Positions 1 to 8,045 of a stretch of DNA of 64,000 nucleotides are shown piece by piece. Position 1 is the first letter of the stretch. Each line of letters begins with the position of its first letter. A model generated the notes under the pieces. That model searched no databases. It was given only the letters and a program-made list of their open reading frames with translations, and was not told where the DNA came from. The DNA comes from Mucilaginibacter xinganensis (GTDB lineage: Bacteria; Bacteroidota; Bacteroidia; Sphingobacteriales; Sphingobacteriaceae), in contig JAMFSA010000029.1 in NCBI GenBank assembly GCA_026225055.1, positions 1-64,000 on the forward strand, given 5' to 3'. The position numbers and the translations under genes were made by a program.

Positions 1-11
1 CTGAGAATAAA

Positions 12-42
12 TTTGGTGTTTAAAAAATAATTACTAACTTTA
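12..42 (+). promoter_or_regulatory. Putative promoter of the S24-type regulator gene
   Basis: TTTG at 12-15 is followed after 19 bp by TAACTTTA at 35-42, close to the Bacteroidota consensus (TTTG, about 19 bp, TAnnTTTG; last base differs). Transcription would begin near 48, downstream of the ATG at 42, which favours the ATG at 84 as the true start. Confidence 0.45.
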
Positions 43-83
43 TGAGCATAAAATTACTAATAATTTTAGCAATTCCAAATTTT

Positions 84-851
84 ATGTCAATTATTTCATC
101 AAATATTAAATTTCTCCGTAAAAAGAAAGGTTTAACACAGCAACAGTTTGCAGATCAGGTAGGTATAAAACGTTCATTGGTGGGTGCCTACGAAGAAGAA
201 AGAGCCGAACCAAAGTACGAATTACTAAAAGTAATAGCATCTTTCTTCGAGATCAGTCTTGATGATTTTATAAAAGAGACCATAAATGAAAAATGGGCAC
301 CTGCACCAAAAGGCAATCTGCGCATCCTGAGCATTTCTGTTGATAAGGATGATAATGAAAATATTGAGCTTGTGCCCATGAAAGCAAGCGCGGGCTATCT
401 GAACGGTTATGCAGATCCGGAATATGTGGCGCAACTGCCTAAGTTCTATCTTCCGATGTTTAAACAGGGAACCTTCAGGGCATTTGAAATAAAAGGTGAC
501 TCGATGCTGCCACTTGTATCAGGTACTATTATAATAGGTGAATACATGGAAAACTGGGGCGATGTAAAACCGGCCGATACCTATGTAATTATTTCAAAAA
601 GCGAGGGCGTGGTTTACAAGCGCATCGGCAATAAATTTAAAGAGAACAAGAAACTGAAATTGATATCAGACAATCCGGTATATGAACCATATGATATTAA
701 TGGTGAAGATATTTTAGAGATCTGGAAAGCTAAAGCTTACATCTCCACCCACATGCCGCTCCCTACTCCCGAGCCAACCATGGAAAGCCTGACTACCATG
801 ATGGCCCAAATGCAGCGTTCCATATCGAAACTGCAACAGGGAAGCAACTGA
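84..851 (+). CDS. LexA/CI-like transcriptional regulator (HTH plus S24 peptidase fold)
   Basis: This 255-residue regulator has an N-terminal XRE-type helix-turn-helix (residues about 7-58) and a C-terminal S24 peptidase-like domain. In S24 proteins a Ser-Lys dyad cuts an Ala-Gly bond in the linker. Here GDSM carries Ser140, VVYKRI carries Lys179, and Ala103-Gly104 lies in the linker, so self-cleavage is plausible. The ATG at 84 is preferred over the in-frame ATG at 42: it starts directly before the HTH, and the upstream codons overlap the putative promoter. The last 25 residues form a Met/Gln-rich tail. There are no phage genes nearby, so this looks like a chromosomal stress or housekeeping repressor. 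Its targets cannot be read from the sequence. Confidence 0.88.
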   Translation: MSIISSNIKFLRKKKGLTQQQFADQVGIKRSLVGAYEEERAEPKYELLKVIASFFEISLDDFIKETINEKWAPAPKGNLRILSISVDKDDNENIELVPMKASAGYLNGYADPEYVAQLPKFYLPMFKQGTFRAFEIKGDSMLPLVSGTIIIGEYMENWGDVKPADTYVIISKSEGVVYKRIGNKFKENKKLKLISDNPVYEPYDINGEDILEIWKAKAYISTHMPLPTPEPTMESLTTMMAQMQRSISKLQQGSN

Positions 852-857
852 TAATTA

Positions 858-940
858 GTGAATGAGTGAGTTAGCGAATTAGTGAATATTCATATCCATT
901 TATTTAAAATTACTCATTCACTAAATCACTCATTCACTCA
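858..940. repeat. Imperfect inverted repeat built from a short repeated word
   Basis: The left arm (858-887) is made of variants of GTGAATGAGTGAGTTAG. The right arm (912-940) is the complementary series around TTCACTAAATCACTCATTCA. The arms would fold into a long hairpin just after the regulator gene, so it may end or stabilise that transcript. Two other intergenic hairpins in the window use the same design with different words. Confidence 0.7.
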
Positions 941-972
941 ATAAACTTAGCTGCAACAATTAAGTTACAAGG

Positions 973-1002
973 TTGTTATTAAACCATAACAGCCTATCTT
1001 TA
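973..1002 (+). promoter_or_regulatory. Promoter of the LTxxQ protein gene
   Basis: TTG at 973-975, exactly 19 bp, then TATCTTTA at 995-1002: one mismatch from the TAnnTTTG box. Start of transcription is expected near 1008, about 28 nt before the ATG at 1036. Confidence 0.6.
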
Positions 1003-1035
1003 TCTTACACTTATTAAAAACTTAAAAAATCTAAG

Positions 1036-1380
1036 ATGAAAAAATTATTGTTGATGTGTTGTTTCCTGATTGGGATTACAGCAGTAAGTCGCGCGCAGGG
1101 TATGCGTATGAGTCCTGAGGACAGGGTTGCAGGCATGAAAAAACAGTTAAATTTAACTGATGATCAATCGGCTAAAATACTTGCTATTTTTAAAGATGCC
1201 GGTGCAAAAAGAGATAGTGTAACGAAAGCAGGTGGCGACAGGTCGGCTATGCGTCCTATCATGATGGCTGCTAATGACAAGGTTCAGGCAGTACTTACTG
1301 ACGATCAAAAAGTAGCTTATAAAAAAATGATGGATGATATGCGCGCCAAAATGCAGAATGGCGGTGGTGGTGGTAACTAA
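1036..1380 (+). CDS. Small secreted LTxxQ-motif protein (Spy/CpxP-like)
   Basis: A 114-residue exported protein with a signal peptide of about 20 residues ending near SRAQG. The mature part is helical and Lys/Met-rich, with two LTDDQ motifs (residues 40-44 and 87-91). This is the LTxxQ signature of Spy/CpxP periplasmic proteins that bind misfolded envelope proteins. The C-terminus is a Gly-rich tail (GGGGG). It has its own promoter and a strong terminator, so it is monocistronic. An envelope-stress role is inferred from the family. Small LTxxQ proteins are common and poorly characterised in Bacteroidota. Confidence 0.75.
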   Translation: MKKLLLMCCFLIGITAVSRAQGMRMSPEDRVAGMKKQLNLTDDQSAKILAIFKDAGAKRDSVTKAGGDRSAMRPIMMAANDKVQAVLTDDQKVAYKKMMDDMRAKMQNGGGGGN

Positions 1381-1404
1381 GCCACTAATTAAAAACTAAT
1401 TTAA

Positions 1405-1444
1405 TAAAGAAAGCGCGCTGATAAATATCGGGGCGCTTTCTTTA
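1405..1444 (+). terminator. Intrinsic terminator after the LTxxQ gene
   Basis: A perfect 12-bp stem, TAAAGAAAGCGC (1405-1416) with GCGCTTTCTTTA (1433-1444), with a 16-nt loop, followed by TTTT. It ends 21 nt before the bioF start codon. Confidence 0.85.
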
Positions 1445-1465
1445 TTTTAGCACAAATTATCTGCG

Positions 1466-2596
1466 TTGAAATTATCAGAAGATCATATAGACAAAAGGCT
1501 CGTCGAGAGGAAAGCAGCCGGCACTTATAGAACGCTGAAGCCTGAAAGCACGCTGGTTGATTTTTGTTCGAATGATTATCTGGGTTTTGCGCATTCATCT
1601 GCATTAAAAGATAAAATTCAACAGGAATTAAATAGTTTACCTATTGCTTTGAACGGATCAACAGGTTCAAGGTTGTTATCAGGGAACTTAACCTATACAG
1701 AAACTTTTGAACAACAAATAGCAGCTTTTCATAACAGTGAAGCTGGACTGATATTTAACTCCGGTTATGATGCTAACGTAGGTTTATTTTCATCCCTTCC
1801 ACAGCGTGGTGATACCATTATTACGGATGAACTGATACATGCTTCTATAATTGACGGAGCGCGATTAAGCTATGCCAACAGGTATACATTCAAACATAAT
1901 GATTTGGAGAGTCTGGAGGGTAAGCTAAAGCAGGCAAAGGGCATCTGTTATGTAGTTATTGAAAGCGTTTACTCTATGGATGGCGATACGCCGCCAATAA
2001 AGGAGATATTAGCTTTAACAGATCTGTACAACGCTTATTTGATAGTTGACGAGGCACACGCTGTTGGTTTATATAAACAAGGACTTATATGCAGTCTTGG
2101 CTTAGAGGACCAGGTATTTGCCCGAATAATTACCTTTGGCAAAGCGCTGGGCTGCCATGGAGCCATCATATTAGGCAGTGACTTACTGCGGAATTACCTG
2201 ATCAATTTTGCCCGGTCGTTTATTTATACCACGGCGGCATCAATTCATCAGATCGCATCAATAAAAATGGCTTATGAGCTGCTGCGGCAGTCGGATGAAG
2301 TGATAGTGAAATTAAAGGATAACATCAGCTTATTTCAGCAGAATATAAAAAACAATGCGACCTATCCTCTGCTTAAAAGTGATAGTGCTATACAATGCTT
2401 GTTATTAAACAGCAATGAAAAAGCAAAACAAATGGCAGCATATTTACAAAATGCAGGATTGGATGTGCGGGCAATACTTAGCCCAACTGTGCCTATGGGA
2501 ACCGAAAGAATCCGCATATGCCTGCATGCCTATAATACGGTCGGAGAAATATTTTTGCTTACTAATACTATAAATGAATTGATAAATGCAGAATAA
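1466..2596 (+). CDS. bioF: 8-amino-7-oxononanoate synthase
   Basis: BioF condenses pimeloyl-ACP (or CoA) with alanine to make 8-amino-7-oxononanoate, the first ring-assembly step of biotin synthesis. It is a fold-type I PLP enzyme. The 376-residue protein shows the family motifs STGSRLLSG (65-73), DEAHAVG (195-201) and the PLP lysine in TFGKALGCHG (Lys226). Length matches E. coli BioF. The start is TTG at 1466; no in-frame ATG lies near the N-terminus. bioD overlaps its 3' end by 11 bp, so the two are co-translated. bioA and bioB are not in the window. Confidence 0.93.
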   Translation: MKLSEDHIDKRLVERKAAGTYRTLKPESTLVDFCSNDYLGFAHSSALKDKIQQELNSLPIALNGSTGSRLLSGNLTYTETFEQQIAAFHNSEAGLIFNSGYDANVGLFSSLPQRGDTIITDELIHASIIDGARLSYANRYTFKHNDLESLEGKLKQAKGICYVVIESVYSMDGDTPPIKEILALTDLYNAYLIVDEAHAVGLYKQGLICSLGLEDQVFARIITFGKALGCHGAIILGSDLLRNYLINFARSFIYTTAASIHQIASIKMAYELLRQSDEVIVKLKDNISLFQQNIKNNATYPLLKSDSAIQCLLLNSNEKAKQMAAYLQNAGLDVRAILSPTVPMGTERIRICLHAYNTVGEIFLLTNTINELINAE

Positions 2597-3200
2597 ACCA
2601 TTATTTATTACAGGAATAGGAACCGGAATAGGTAAAACCGTCATATCAGCCATATTAACGGAAAAACTAAAGGCTGACTACTGGAAACCGGTACAATCGG
2701 GCGATTTGGATGACAGCGATACGTTAAAAGTAAAAAGTATGATCTCCAACACACAAACCGTATTTCACCCCGAAACTTACCGGTTAACCCAACCATTTTC
2801 GCCGCATAAATCTGCTGCAATTGATGGCATCAGCATTGAAAAAGATAAATTTATCATTCCTCAAACCGAAAACCAACTATTAATTGAAGGTGCAGGTGGT
2901 TTAATGGTGCCGTTGAATGATGATTTTTTAATGATAGACCTTATTAAGCAACTGGATGCGGAAGTTATACTGGTTTCGCAAAATTATTTGGGGAGCATAA
3001 ATCATACTTTGCTATCTGTTGCTATATTAAAGCAATATAATATTCCCATAAAAGGGATATTATTTAATGGCAAGGTTGATGTTGATTCCGAATCTTATAT
3101 CCTAAAATATACCGGCTTAAAGTTGCTTGGGCATATACCTGAATATACTTCGATAGATAAAAAGACGATTATTGAAGCAGGCCAATATATCAGTTTATAA
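2586..3200 (+). CDS. bioD: Dethiobiotin synthetase
   Basis: BioD closes the ureido ring of dethiobiotin from 7,8-diaminononanoate, CO2 and ATP. The 204-residue protein has the P-loop GTGIGKT (12-18), the substrate motif WKPVQSG and EGAGGLMVPL, all expected for BioD. The start codon lies inside the end of bioF, indicating translational coupling. It is slightly shorter than the E. coli enzyme (about 225 residues). No terminator is obvious after it, and a weak intergenic gap of 64 bp separates the next gene. Confidence 0.93.
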   Translation: MQNKPLFITGIGTGIGKTVISAILTEKLKADYWKPVQSGDLDDSDTLKVKSMISNTQTVFHPETYRLTQPFSPHKSAAIDGISIEKDKFIIPQTENQLLIEGAGGLMVPLNDDFLMIDLIKQLDAEVILVSQNYLGSINHTLLSVAILKQYNIPIKGILFNGKVDVDSESYILKYTGLKLLGHIPEYTSIDKKTIIEAGQYISL

Positions 3201-3264
3201 ATCACAAGCTGGACTTTGCCAATTAAATAAATAGCATCAACTTAGTAACATATTATAACCTGAT

Positions 3265-4158
3265 ATGAAAAATATAACAGTGATCGGTTCCGGGACTATG
3301 GGTAATGGCATTGCGCACACCTTTGCGCAACATGGCTTTAATGTGGCTTTGGTTGATATTAATGCTGATGCTTTGAACCGTTCCATCCAAACCATAACCA
3401 ATAACCTCGACCGGCAACTGAAAAAAGGCGCTATTGATGAAAAGATAAAAACGGATACATTAAATAATATTACTACCTATGTCGACTTATCAGCCGCCGC
3501 CTCAAACGCCGACCTGGCAATAGAAGCCGCCACTGAAAACCGAGACATTAAGCTAAAGCTGTTTAAACAGCTGAGTGAGATCTGTGGGGATGATACTATT
3601 CTGGCATCCAATACTTCCTCTATCTCTATCACACAAATAGCTTCGGTAACTAAAAATCCTGAGAATGTCATAGGCATGCACTTTATGAATCCTGTACCGG
3701 TAATGAAACTGGTGGAAGTTATAAGAGGCTATGCAACCACTAATGAAGTGACCAGCAAAGTGATGGAATTATCTCGACAATTAGATAAAAGCCCGGTTGA
3801 AGTAAACGATTATCCCGGTTTTGTAGCTAACCGTATTTTGATGCCCATGATAAATGAAGCCATATATACTTTATATGAAGGCGTAGCAGGTGTGAGCGAA
3901 ATTGATACGGTAATGAAACTGGGCATGGCCCACCCTATGGGTCCGCTGCAGCTTGCCGATTTCATTGGTTTAGATGTATGCCTGGCTATTTTAAATGTGT
4001 TGTACACCGGTTTTGGCAATCAAAAATATGCGCCTTGCCCTTTGTTGGTAAATATGGTAACGGCGGGGCATTTAGGTGTAAAATCGGGCAGCGGATTTTA
4101 TAAATATGTGGCTGGTAGTAAAGAAATTACAGTGGCTGATAAGTTTTTCAGAGTGTAA
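3265..4158 (+). CDS. 3-hydroxybutyryl-CoA / 3-hydroxyacyl-CoA dehydrogenase
   Basis: NAD(P)-dependent oxidation of 3-hydroxyacyl-CoA to 3-ketoacyl-CoA, or the reverse in butyrate-type metabolism. The 297-residue protein has a Rossmann fold with GSGTMG (8-13), the catalytic-region motif GMHFMNPVPVMKLVE (His139, Glu151), and the C-terminal domain entry motif NDYPGFVANRIL. Length fits the single-domain Hbd/PaaH type, not the fused FadB/FadJ type. No thiolase or crotonase is adjacent, so the pathway is not fixed by context. Confidence 0.88.
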   Translation: MKNITVIGSGTMGNGIAHTFAQHGFNVALVDINADALNRSIQTITNNLDRQLKKGAIDEKIKTDTLNNITTYVDLSAAASNADLAIEAATENRDIKLKLFKQLSEICGDDTILASNTSSISITQIASVTKNPENVIGMHFMNPVPVMKLVEVIRGYATTNEVTSKVMELSRQLDKSPVEVNDYPGFVANRILMPMINEAIYTLYEGVAGVSEIDTVMKLGMAHPMGPLQLADFIGLDVCLAILNVLYTGFGNQKYAPCPLLVNMVTAGHLGVKSGSGFYKYVAGSKEITVADKFFRV

Positions 4159-4217
4159 ATATTAAACCTTTTCAGGTATATGATGGTCAATACGTATTAT
4201 TTATCAATCATATACAG

Positions 4218-4511
4218 ATGAAAACATTATCAAAATTAGGCATCCTGACTGCGTTGGCAGGTTCGCTGTTTATGTCATCATGTGCTGGGGAGTATTACGT
4301 AAGTAACCAGCCTGCTGAAGTTTATTATACCAGGCCCGTAACACCTTACCCCGGCGCTGTTTGGATAAGCGGTGATTGGGTATGGAATGGACAAAGATAT
4401 GTTCGACACCAAGGTTACTGGGCAAGGCCGCGTAGCGGTCGTGTTTGGGTTGAAGGTGCATGGTATCATGGCCAACGTGGTTATGCATGGCATAAAGGGC
4501 ATTGGAGATAA
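4218..4511 (+). CDS. Small lipoprotein with Tyr/Trp-Gly repeats
   Basis: A 97-residue predicted lipoprotein: signal peptide with lipobox SSC (Cys23), then a short mature part dominated by aromatic repeats such as GDWVWNGQRY, RHQGYWARP and HKGHWR. Such W-x-G-x-x-Y-x-x-x-G-Y-W repeats occur in small envelope proteins of Proteobacteria and Bacteroidota with no assigned function. The gene is monocistronic, and a hairpin follows the stop codon. Confidence 0.72.
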   Translation: MKTLSKLGILTALAGSLFMSSCAGEYYVSNQPAEVYYTRPVTPYPGAVWISGDWVWNGQRYVRHQGYWARPRSGRVWVEGAWYHGQRGYAWHKGHWR

Positions 4512-4518
4512 AATGAGC

Positions 4519-4575
4519 TTGCAGAATTTAGTTAGCAGTTTGCATGAACTGCCTGCTGCCAACTAAATACTGCAA
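4519..4575. terminator. Bidirectional hairpin between convergent genes
   Basis: TTGCAGAATTTAGTTAGCAG (4519-4538) pairs with CTGCCAACTAAATACTGCAA (4556-4575), 18 of 20 bases. It lies between the lipoprotein gene and the end of argS and could serve both. The arms use the word AGTTTGCAGTTGGCAGT seen in other gaps. Confidence 0.65.
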
Positions 4576-4582
4576 ACTAAAA

Positions 4583-6349
4583 TTACATACGTTCCGGTAC
4601 TTCAATCCCCAACAAACCCATCCCTTTACTGATCACCTTAGCCGATGCAGCTGAAAGTTGCAGCCTGAATTTCTTCAGTGATTCATCCTCTGCCTGTAAT
4701 ATCGATTTTTCGTGGTAAAACTTGTTGTAAATTTTAGCCAGTTCGTAAATATAATTGGCGATCACCGCAGGACTGTATCCTTTTGCCGCATCGTTTATAA
4801 TAACTGGAAATTGCGTTAGTATTACAATCAGATCGCGTTCAACTGATGACAATTCCTGAATGTCAATCTTATCAGCATAATCAACACCTGCACGGCTCAT
4901 TACTGATTTGATACGGGCGTGCGTGTATTGTATAAACGGCCCGGTATGCCCTTGAAAGTCTACCGATTCATTAGGATCAAATAATAACCGTTTTTTAGGA
5001 TCAACCTTGAGCAGGAAGTACTTCAGTGCGCCCATACCTATAGTATGGTACAAATGCTGTTTATCTTCTTCGTTAAAGCCATCAACCTTACCTAAAGCTT
5101 CGGTTTGTTCTTTGGCGGTTTGCTCCATTTCATTGATCAGGTCATCGGCATCAACAACGGTTCCCTCACGCGACTTCATTTTGCCTGATGGCAGATCAAC
5201 CATACCATATGATAGATGATATAATCCTTGCGCCCATGTCTTTCCCAGCTTTTGCAGTATCAGGAACAATACTTTAAAGTGATAATCCTGCTCGTTACCT
5301 ACCACGTAAATAGATTCATTCATTTGGTAATCATCATATTTTAGCTGCGCGGTACCCAAATCCTGGGTCATGTAAACAGAAGTGCCATCGGAACGGCGAA
5401 CCAATTTCTCATCAAGACCGTCAGCGGTCAGGTCTATCCAAACAGAACCATCCTCTTTTGTAAAGAAAACACCTTTTGCTAATCCTTCTTCAACAATATC
5501 CTTTCCTAATAAATAGGTGTTTGATTCATAATAAAATTGATCGAAAGTGACACCCAAAGCATGATAAGTCTTACCAAAGCCATCATAAACCCAGGTATTC
5601 ATGGTTTTCCAGAGGTTGATCACTTCTTTATCGTTAGCCTCCCACTTTAGCAGCATTTCCTGAGCCTGTTTAATCAGTGGTGCGTTCTTTTTGGCCTCCT
5701 CTTCGGTTTGCCCTTCGGATTTCAGGAATTCTATTTCTTTCTTGTATTCTTTATCAAAAATCACATAGTACTTACCCACCAAATGGTCGCCCTTCATGCC
5801 GGTTGATTCAGGCGTTTCGCCATTACCAAACAGCTGCCATGCCAGCATTGATTTACAAATATGTATACCTCTGTCATTCACCAAATTAGCCTTCACTACT
5901 TCATATCCTGCTGCAGCTAAAATTTCGGCAACTGAAAAGCCCAACAGGTTATTACGTACATGACCTAAATGCAATGGTTTGTTGGTATTTGGCGATGAAT
6001 ACTCCACCATTACCTTTTTACCATTTGGCTTAGCAACGGCAAAAGTATCGGGCAAAATTTGGGTATAAAGTTGATCGAGCCAATAGCTGTCAGCAATTGA
6101 TATATTTAAAAAACCTTTTATAACATTAAAAGCGGCAACCTCGGGTAAGTTAGCTTTAAGGTACTCACCTATCTCTGCTCCTGTTTGCTCCGGTGATTTG
6201 CGTGAGAATTTAGTGAACGGAAAAGTAACTATAGTAACCTGGCCTTCAAATTCCTTACGGGTTTCCTGCAAGTTTATGGCGTCGGCGGTAATATCAGTTT
6301 GGTATAAGTGTTTAACCGCTTTAACAACGGTTGCAATAATAAAATCCAT
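4583..6349 (-). CDS. argS: Arginyl-tRNA synthetase
   Basis: Charges tRNA-Arg with arginine in the cytoplasm. The class I signature appears as HLGH (127-130) in PLHLGHVRNN, and the KMSK-equivalent loop reads KMKSREG. An N-terminal Arg-tRNA-synthetase-N domain (about residues 5-85) and a C-terminal all-helical anticodon domain ending GMGLLGIEVPERM complete the expected 588-residue length. The start is taken at 6349 (MDFIIATV), not the further upstream ATG, because upstream codons look non-coding and a -7 box lies at 6356-6363. It is divergent from the arginine deiminase-like gene. Confidence 0.95.
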   Translation of the reverse strand: MDFIIATVVKAVKHLYQTDITADAINLQETRKEFEGQVTIVTFPFTKFSRKSPEQTGAEIGEYLKANLPEVAAFNVIKGFLNISIADSYWLDQLYTQILPDTFAVAKPNGKKVMVEYSSPNTNKPLHLGHVRNNLLGFSVAEILAAAGYEVVKANLVNDRGIHICKSMLAWQLFGNGETPESTGMKGDHLVGKYYVIFDKEYKKEIEFLKSEGQTEEEAKKNAPLIKQAQEMLLKWEANDKEVINLWKTMNTWVYDGFGKTYHALGVTFDQFYYESNTYLLGKDIVEEGLAKGVFFTKEDGSVWIDLTADGLDEKLVRRSDGTSVYMTQDLGTAQLKYDDYQMNESIYVVGNEQDYHFKVLFLILQKLGKTWAQGLYHLSYGMVDLPSGKMKSREGTVVDADDLINEMEQTAKEQTEALGKVDGFNEEDKQHLYHTIGMGALKYFLLKVDPKKRLLFDPNESVDFQGHTGPFIQYTHARIKSVMSRAGVDYADKIDIQELSSVERDLIVILTQFPVIINDAAKGYSPAVIANYIYELAKIYNKFYHEKSILQAEDESLKKFRLQLSAASAKVISKGMGLLGIEVPERM

Positions 6350-6355
6350 ATTGTG

Positions 6356-6385
6356 CAAAAATAATATAATTAGTCCATAGTTCAG
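6356..6385 (-). promoter_or_regulatory. argS promoter, possibly leaderless
   Basis: On the minus strand, TATTTTTG (6363-6356) fits TAnnTTTG. CTG (6385-6383) sits 19 bp upstream, one mismatch from TTG. The box ends six bases before the argS ATG, so the transcript would have almost no leader. Confidence 0.5.
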
Positions 6386-6476
6386 TGGGCGGTTTGCGGT
6401 GAGCAGTTTGCTTTTAGATTTGCTATACATAACGGCAACCTATCCGCCACAAACTGAACACTGTGAACTGCCAACT
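6377..6476. repeat. Degenerate inverted repeat in the argS/deiminase divergent gap
   Basis: Imperfect complementary arms: TAGTT (6377 onward) with AACTA (ending 6476), and CAGTTTG (6404-6410) with CAAACTG (6450-6456). The words match those of the hairpin at 4519-4575. It lies between divergent promoters, so it is not simply a terminator. Confidence 0.45.
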
Positions 6477-6484
6477 AAAAAATA

Positions 6485-6492
6485 TAGATTTG
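6485..6492 (+). promoter_or_regulatory. -7 box for the arginine deiminase-like gene
   Basis: TAGATTTG matches TAnnTTTG exactly. No good -33 TTG lies 19 bp upstream; that position is inside the degenerate repeat. Transcription would start near 6498, 15 nt before the ATG at 6513. Confidence 0.5.
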
Positions 6493-6512
6493 TATTTCTT
6501 CTTATTCATTTT

Positions 6513-7958
6513 ATGATACTCAAAAACGATAGTTTTAAAATAGATGTAACTTCTGAAATTGGTAATCTCCGCAGTTTATTAATACATAGTCCGGATAGTG
6601 GGTTGGGTAAAGTGGTGCCATCAAAGGCGCAAGACTGGCTTTTTGAAGATATAGTACATCTGGATACTGTTCGTAAAAATGAATACGATTATTATGTAAA
6701 ACTGCTCATGTATTTCCTTGATCCGGATAAGATAAAAGGAAAACTCAAACAAATTGACAGCGCGGCTAATAAGCGTTCATTTTTTAAGCCTGATAATAAA
6801 AACTTCCACGCATCGGATAAAGTAATTGAGATACAAACCCTGCTGGCCGATATACTTGAAGAAAAGAATATTCGCGAAAAACTGGTAGCATCTGTGTGCG
6901 CTATCGAGAGCTGCAATTATCGCCTGCAGCAAAAGCTGATCGATACCAATCCCGTTGAACTGGCTAAAATATTTATATCAGGCTCATTAACTACTGATGA
7001 GATGATCTTCGCGCCTATCCCGAATCTGATATTTTCGAGGGATATAGGCATCGCCATAAATAACTTTATGCTGCTTAACAAGCCCGCAAAAAAGGCAAGG
7101 GCACGCGAAACTTTGCTGGCGCGATACATATTTTTTAACCATCCTTTGTTCGCTAACTACCGCGGAAACATTTTGGAAATCCCCGAAAGTATGCAGCATT
7201 TTTTGCGCCCCGGCGAGGATAACACCGACAAAACTACCCTTGAAGGCGGCGATGTGATGATGGTTAGTCCGCAGCATTTGATTATTGGATGCAGCGAGCG
7301 AACCTCAACAAGTGGTGCAAATGAAGCTATTAAGTTATTGTTTGACAATGATGTAGTAAAAAAAGTAACTGTAGTAAAAATACCGCACAAGCGCGACTAC
7401 ATGCATATTGATACCGTGTTTACTCAGGTAAAAAGAAATATGTGGGTATTGCTTGGTTCGCTGGCTATTGCTGAAAGTCCGGTTGAGGATAAAGAGCCGA
7501 TAGCCTGGTTTGCTGATAAAAAATCAAAGGATAAGGTAGAGATCATTCAGTTTAGAAAAGGTAAAAAGCCTAAAAGATTTGAGTGTTTGGAAGAACTATT
7601 ATCAAACATCAGCGAACATGACCTGGAGAGCAAAGAGAAAACACAATTCATTTATTCTGGCAATAACACCTTTCCATATGATGCACGTGAGCAATGGACA
7701 GACTCCTGCAATTTGCTGGCAGTAAAAGAAGGCGTTGTGCTGGGTTATGACCGCAATGATAAAACCGTTGAGGCATTTAAACAAAATGGTTTTAAAGTGG
7801 TTAAAGTAGCTGAACTGTTAGAGAAATTTGAGAATAATGAACTTGATCCGCAAACGATGAAGGATACTTTAATTTTGATGCCATCAGCAGAGTTATCAAG
7901 AGCAAGAGGCGGTTTTCATTGTATGAGTATGCCGCTTTTTAGGGATAAGGTTTTGTAA
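6513..7958 (+). CDS. Arginine deiminase-like hydrolase (amidinotransferase superfamily)
   Basis: The guanidine-modifying fold is clear: SRDIG, LEGGDVMM, the HIDTVFTQV histidine motif and the catalytic cysteine near the C-terminus in GGFHCMSMP (Cys470 of 481). This matches arginine deiminase (arginine to citrulline and ammonia). The protein is about 70 residues longer than classical ArcA. The extra part is a charged helical segment at about residues 55-130 rich in Lys and Asp. The downstream genes (CtlX and arginine decarboxylase) support arginine as substrate. No arcB or arcC is present, so this is not a standard energy-yielding deiminase operon. The start at 6513 is chosen by homology-like onset and the -7 box. 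Confidence 0.82.
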   Translation: MILKNDSFKIDVTSEIGNLRSLLIHSPDSGLGKVVPSKAQDWLFEDIVHLDTVRKNEYDYYVKLLMYFLDPDKIKGKLKQIDSAANKRSFFKPDNKNFHASDKVIEIQTLLADILEEKNIREKLVASVCAIESCNYRLQQKLIDTNPVELAKIFISGSLTTDEMIFAPIPNLIFSRDIGIAINNFMLLNKPAKKARARETLLARYIFFNHPLFANYRGNILEIPESMQHFLRPGEDNTDKTTLEGGDVMMVSPQHLIIGCSERTSTSGANEAIKLLFDNDVVKKVTVVKIPHKRDYMHIDTVFTQVKRNMWVLLGSLAIAESPVEDKEPIAWFADKKSKDKVEIIQFRKGKKPKRFECLEELLSNISEHDLESKEKTQFIYSGNNTFPYDAREQWTDSCNLLAVKEGVVLGYDRNDKTVEAFKQNGFKVVKVAELLEKFENNELDPQTMKDTLILMPSAELSRARGGFHCMSMPLFRDKVL

Positions 7959-7977
7959 AAAGTCATTGATCATTTGA

Positions 7978-8036
7978 GTCATTAGTCATTATTTGGCTGG
8001 TGAAGAACTGACCCAATGACAGAAATGACTAATGAC
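7978..8036. repeat. Hairpin of GTCATTA words reaching the ctlX start codon
   Basis: GTCATTAGTCATT (7978-7990) pairs perfectly with AATGACTAATGAC (8024-8036). Flanking copies of the same words (TCATTGATCATT before, CTGACTAATGACC after) extend the series into the ctlX ATG at 8046. The hairpin may influence translation of ctlX as well as end the upstream transcript. Confidence 0.65.
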
Positions 8037-8045
8037 AACTGACTA

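Noticed and set aside
4278..4562. Minus-strand frames opposite the small lipoprotein gene
   Set aside because: They are antisense to a gene with a clear signal peptide and lipobox, and they run through the terminator hairpin.
6399..6512. Upstream extension of the deiminase-like gene to an ATG at 6399
   Set aside because: It would pass through the degenerate repeat and the -7 box, and the added residues do not look like protein.
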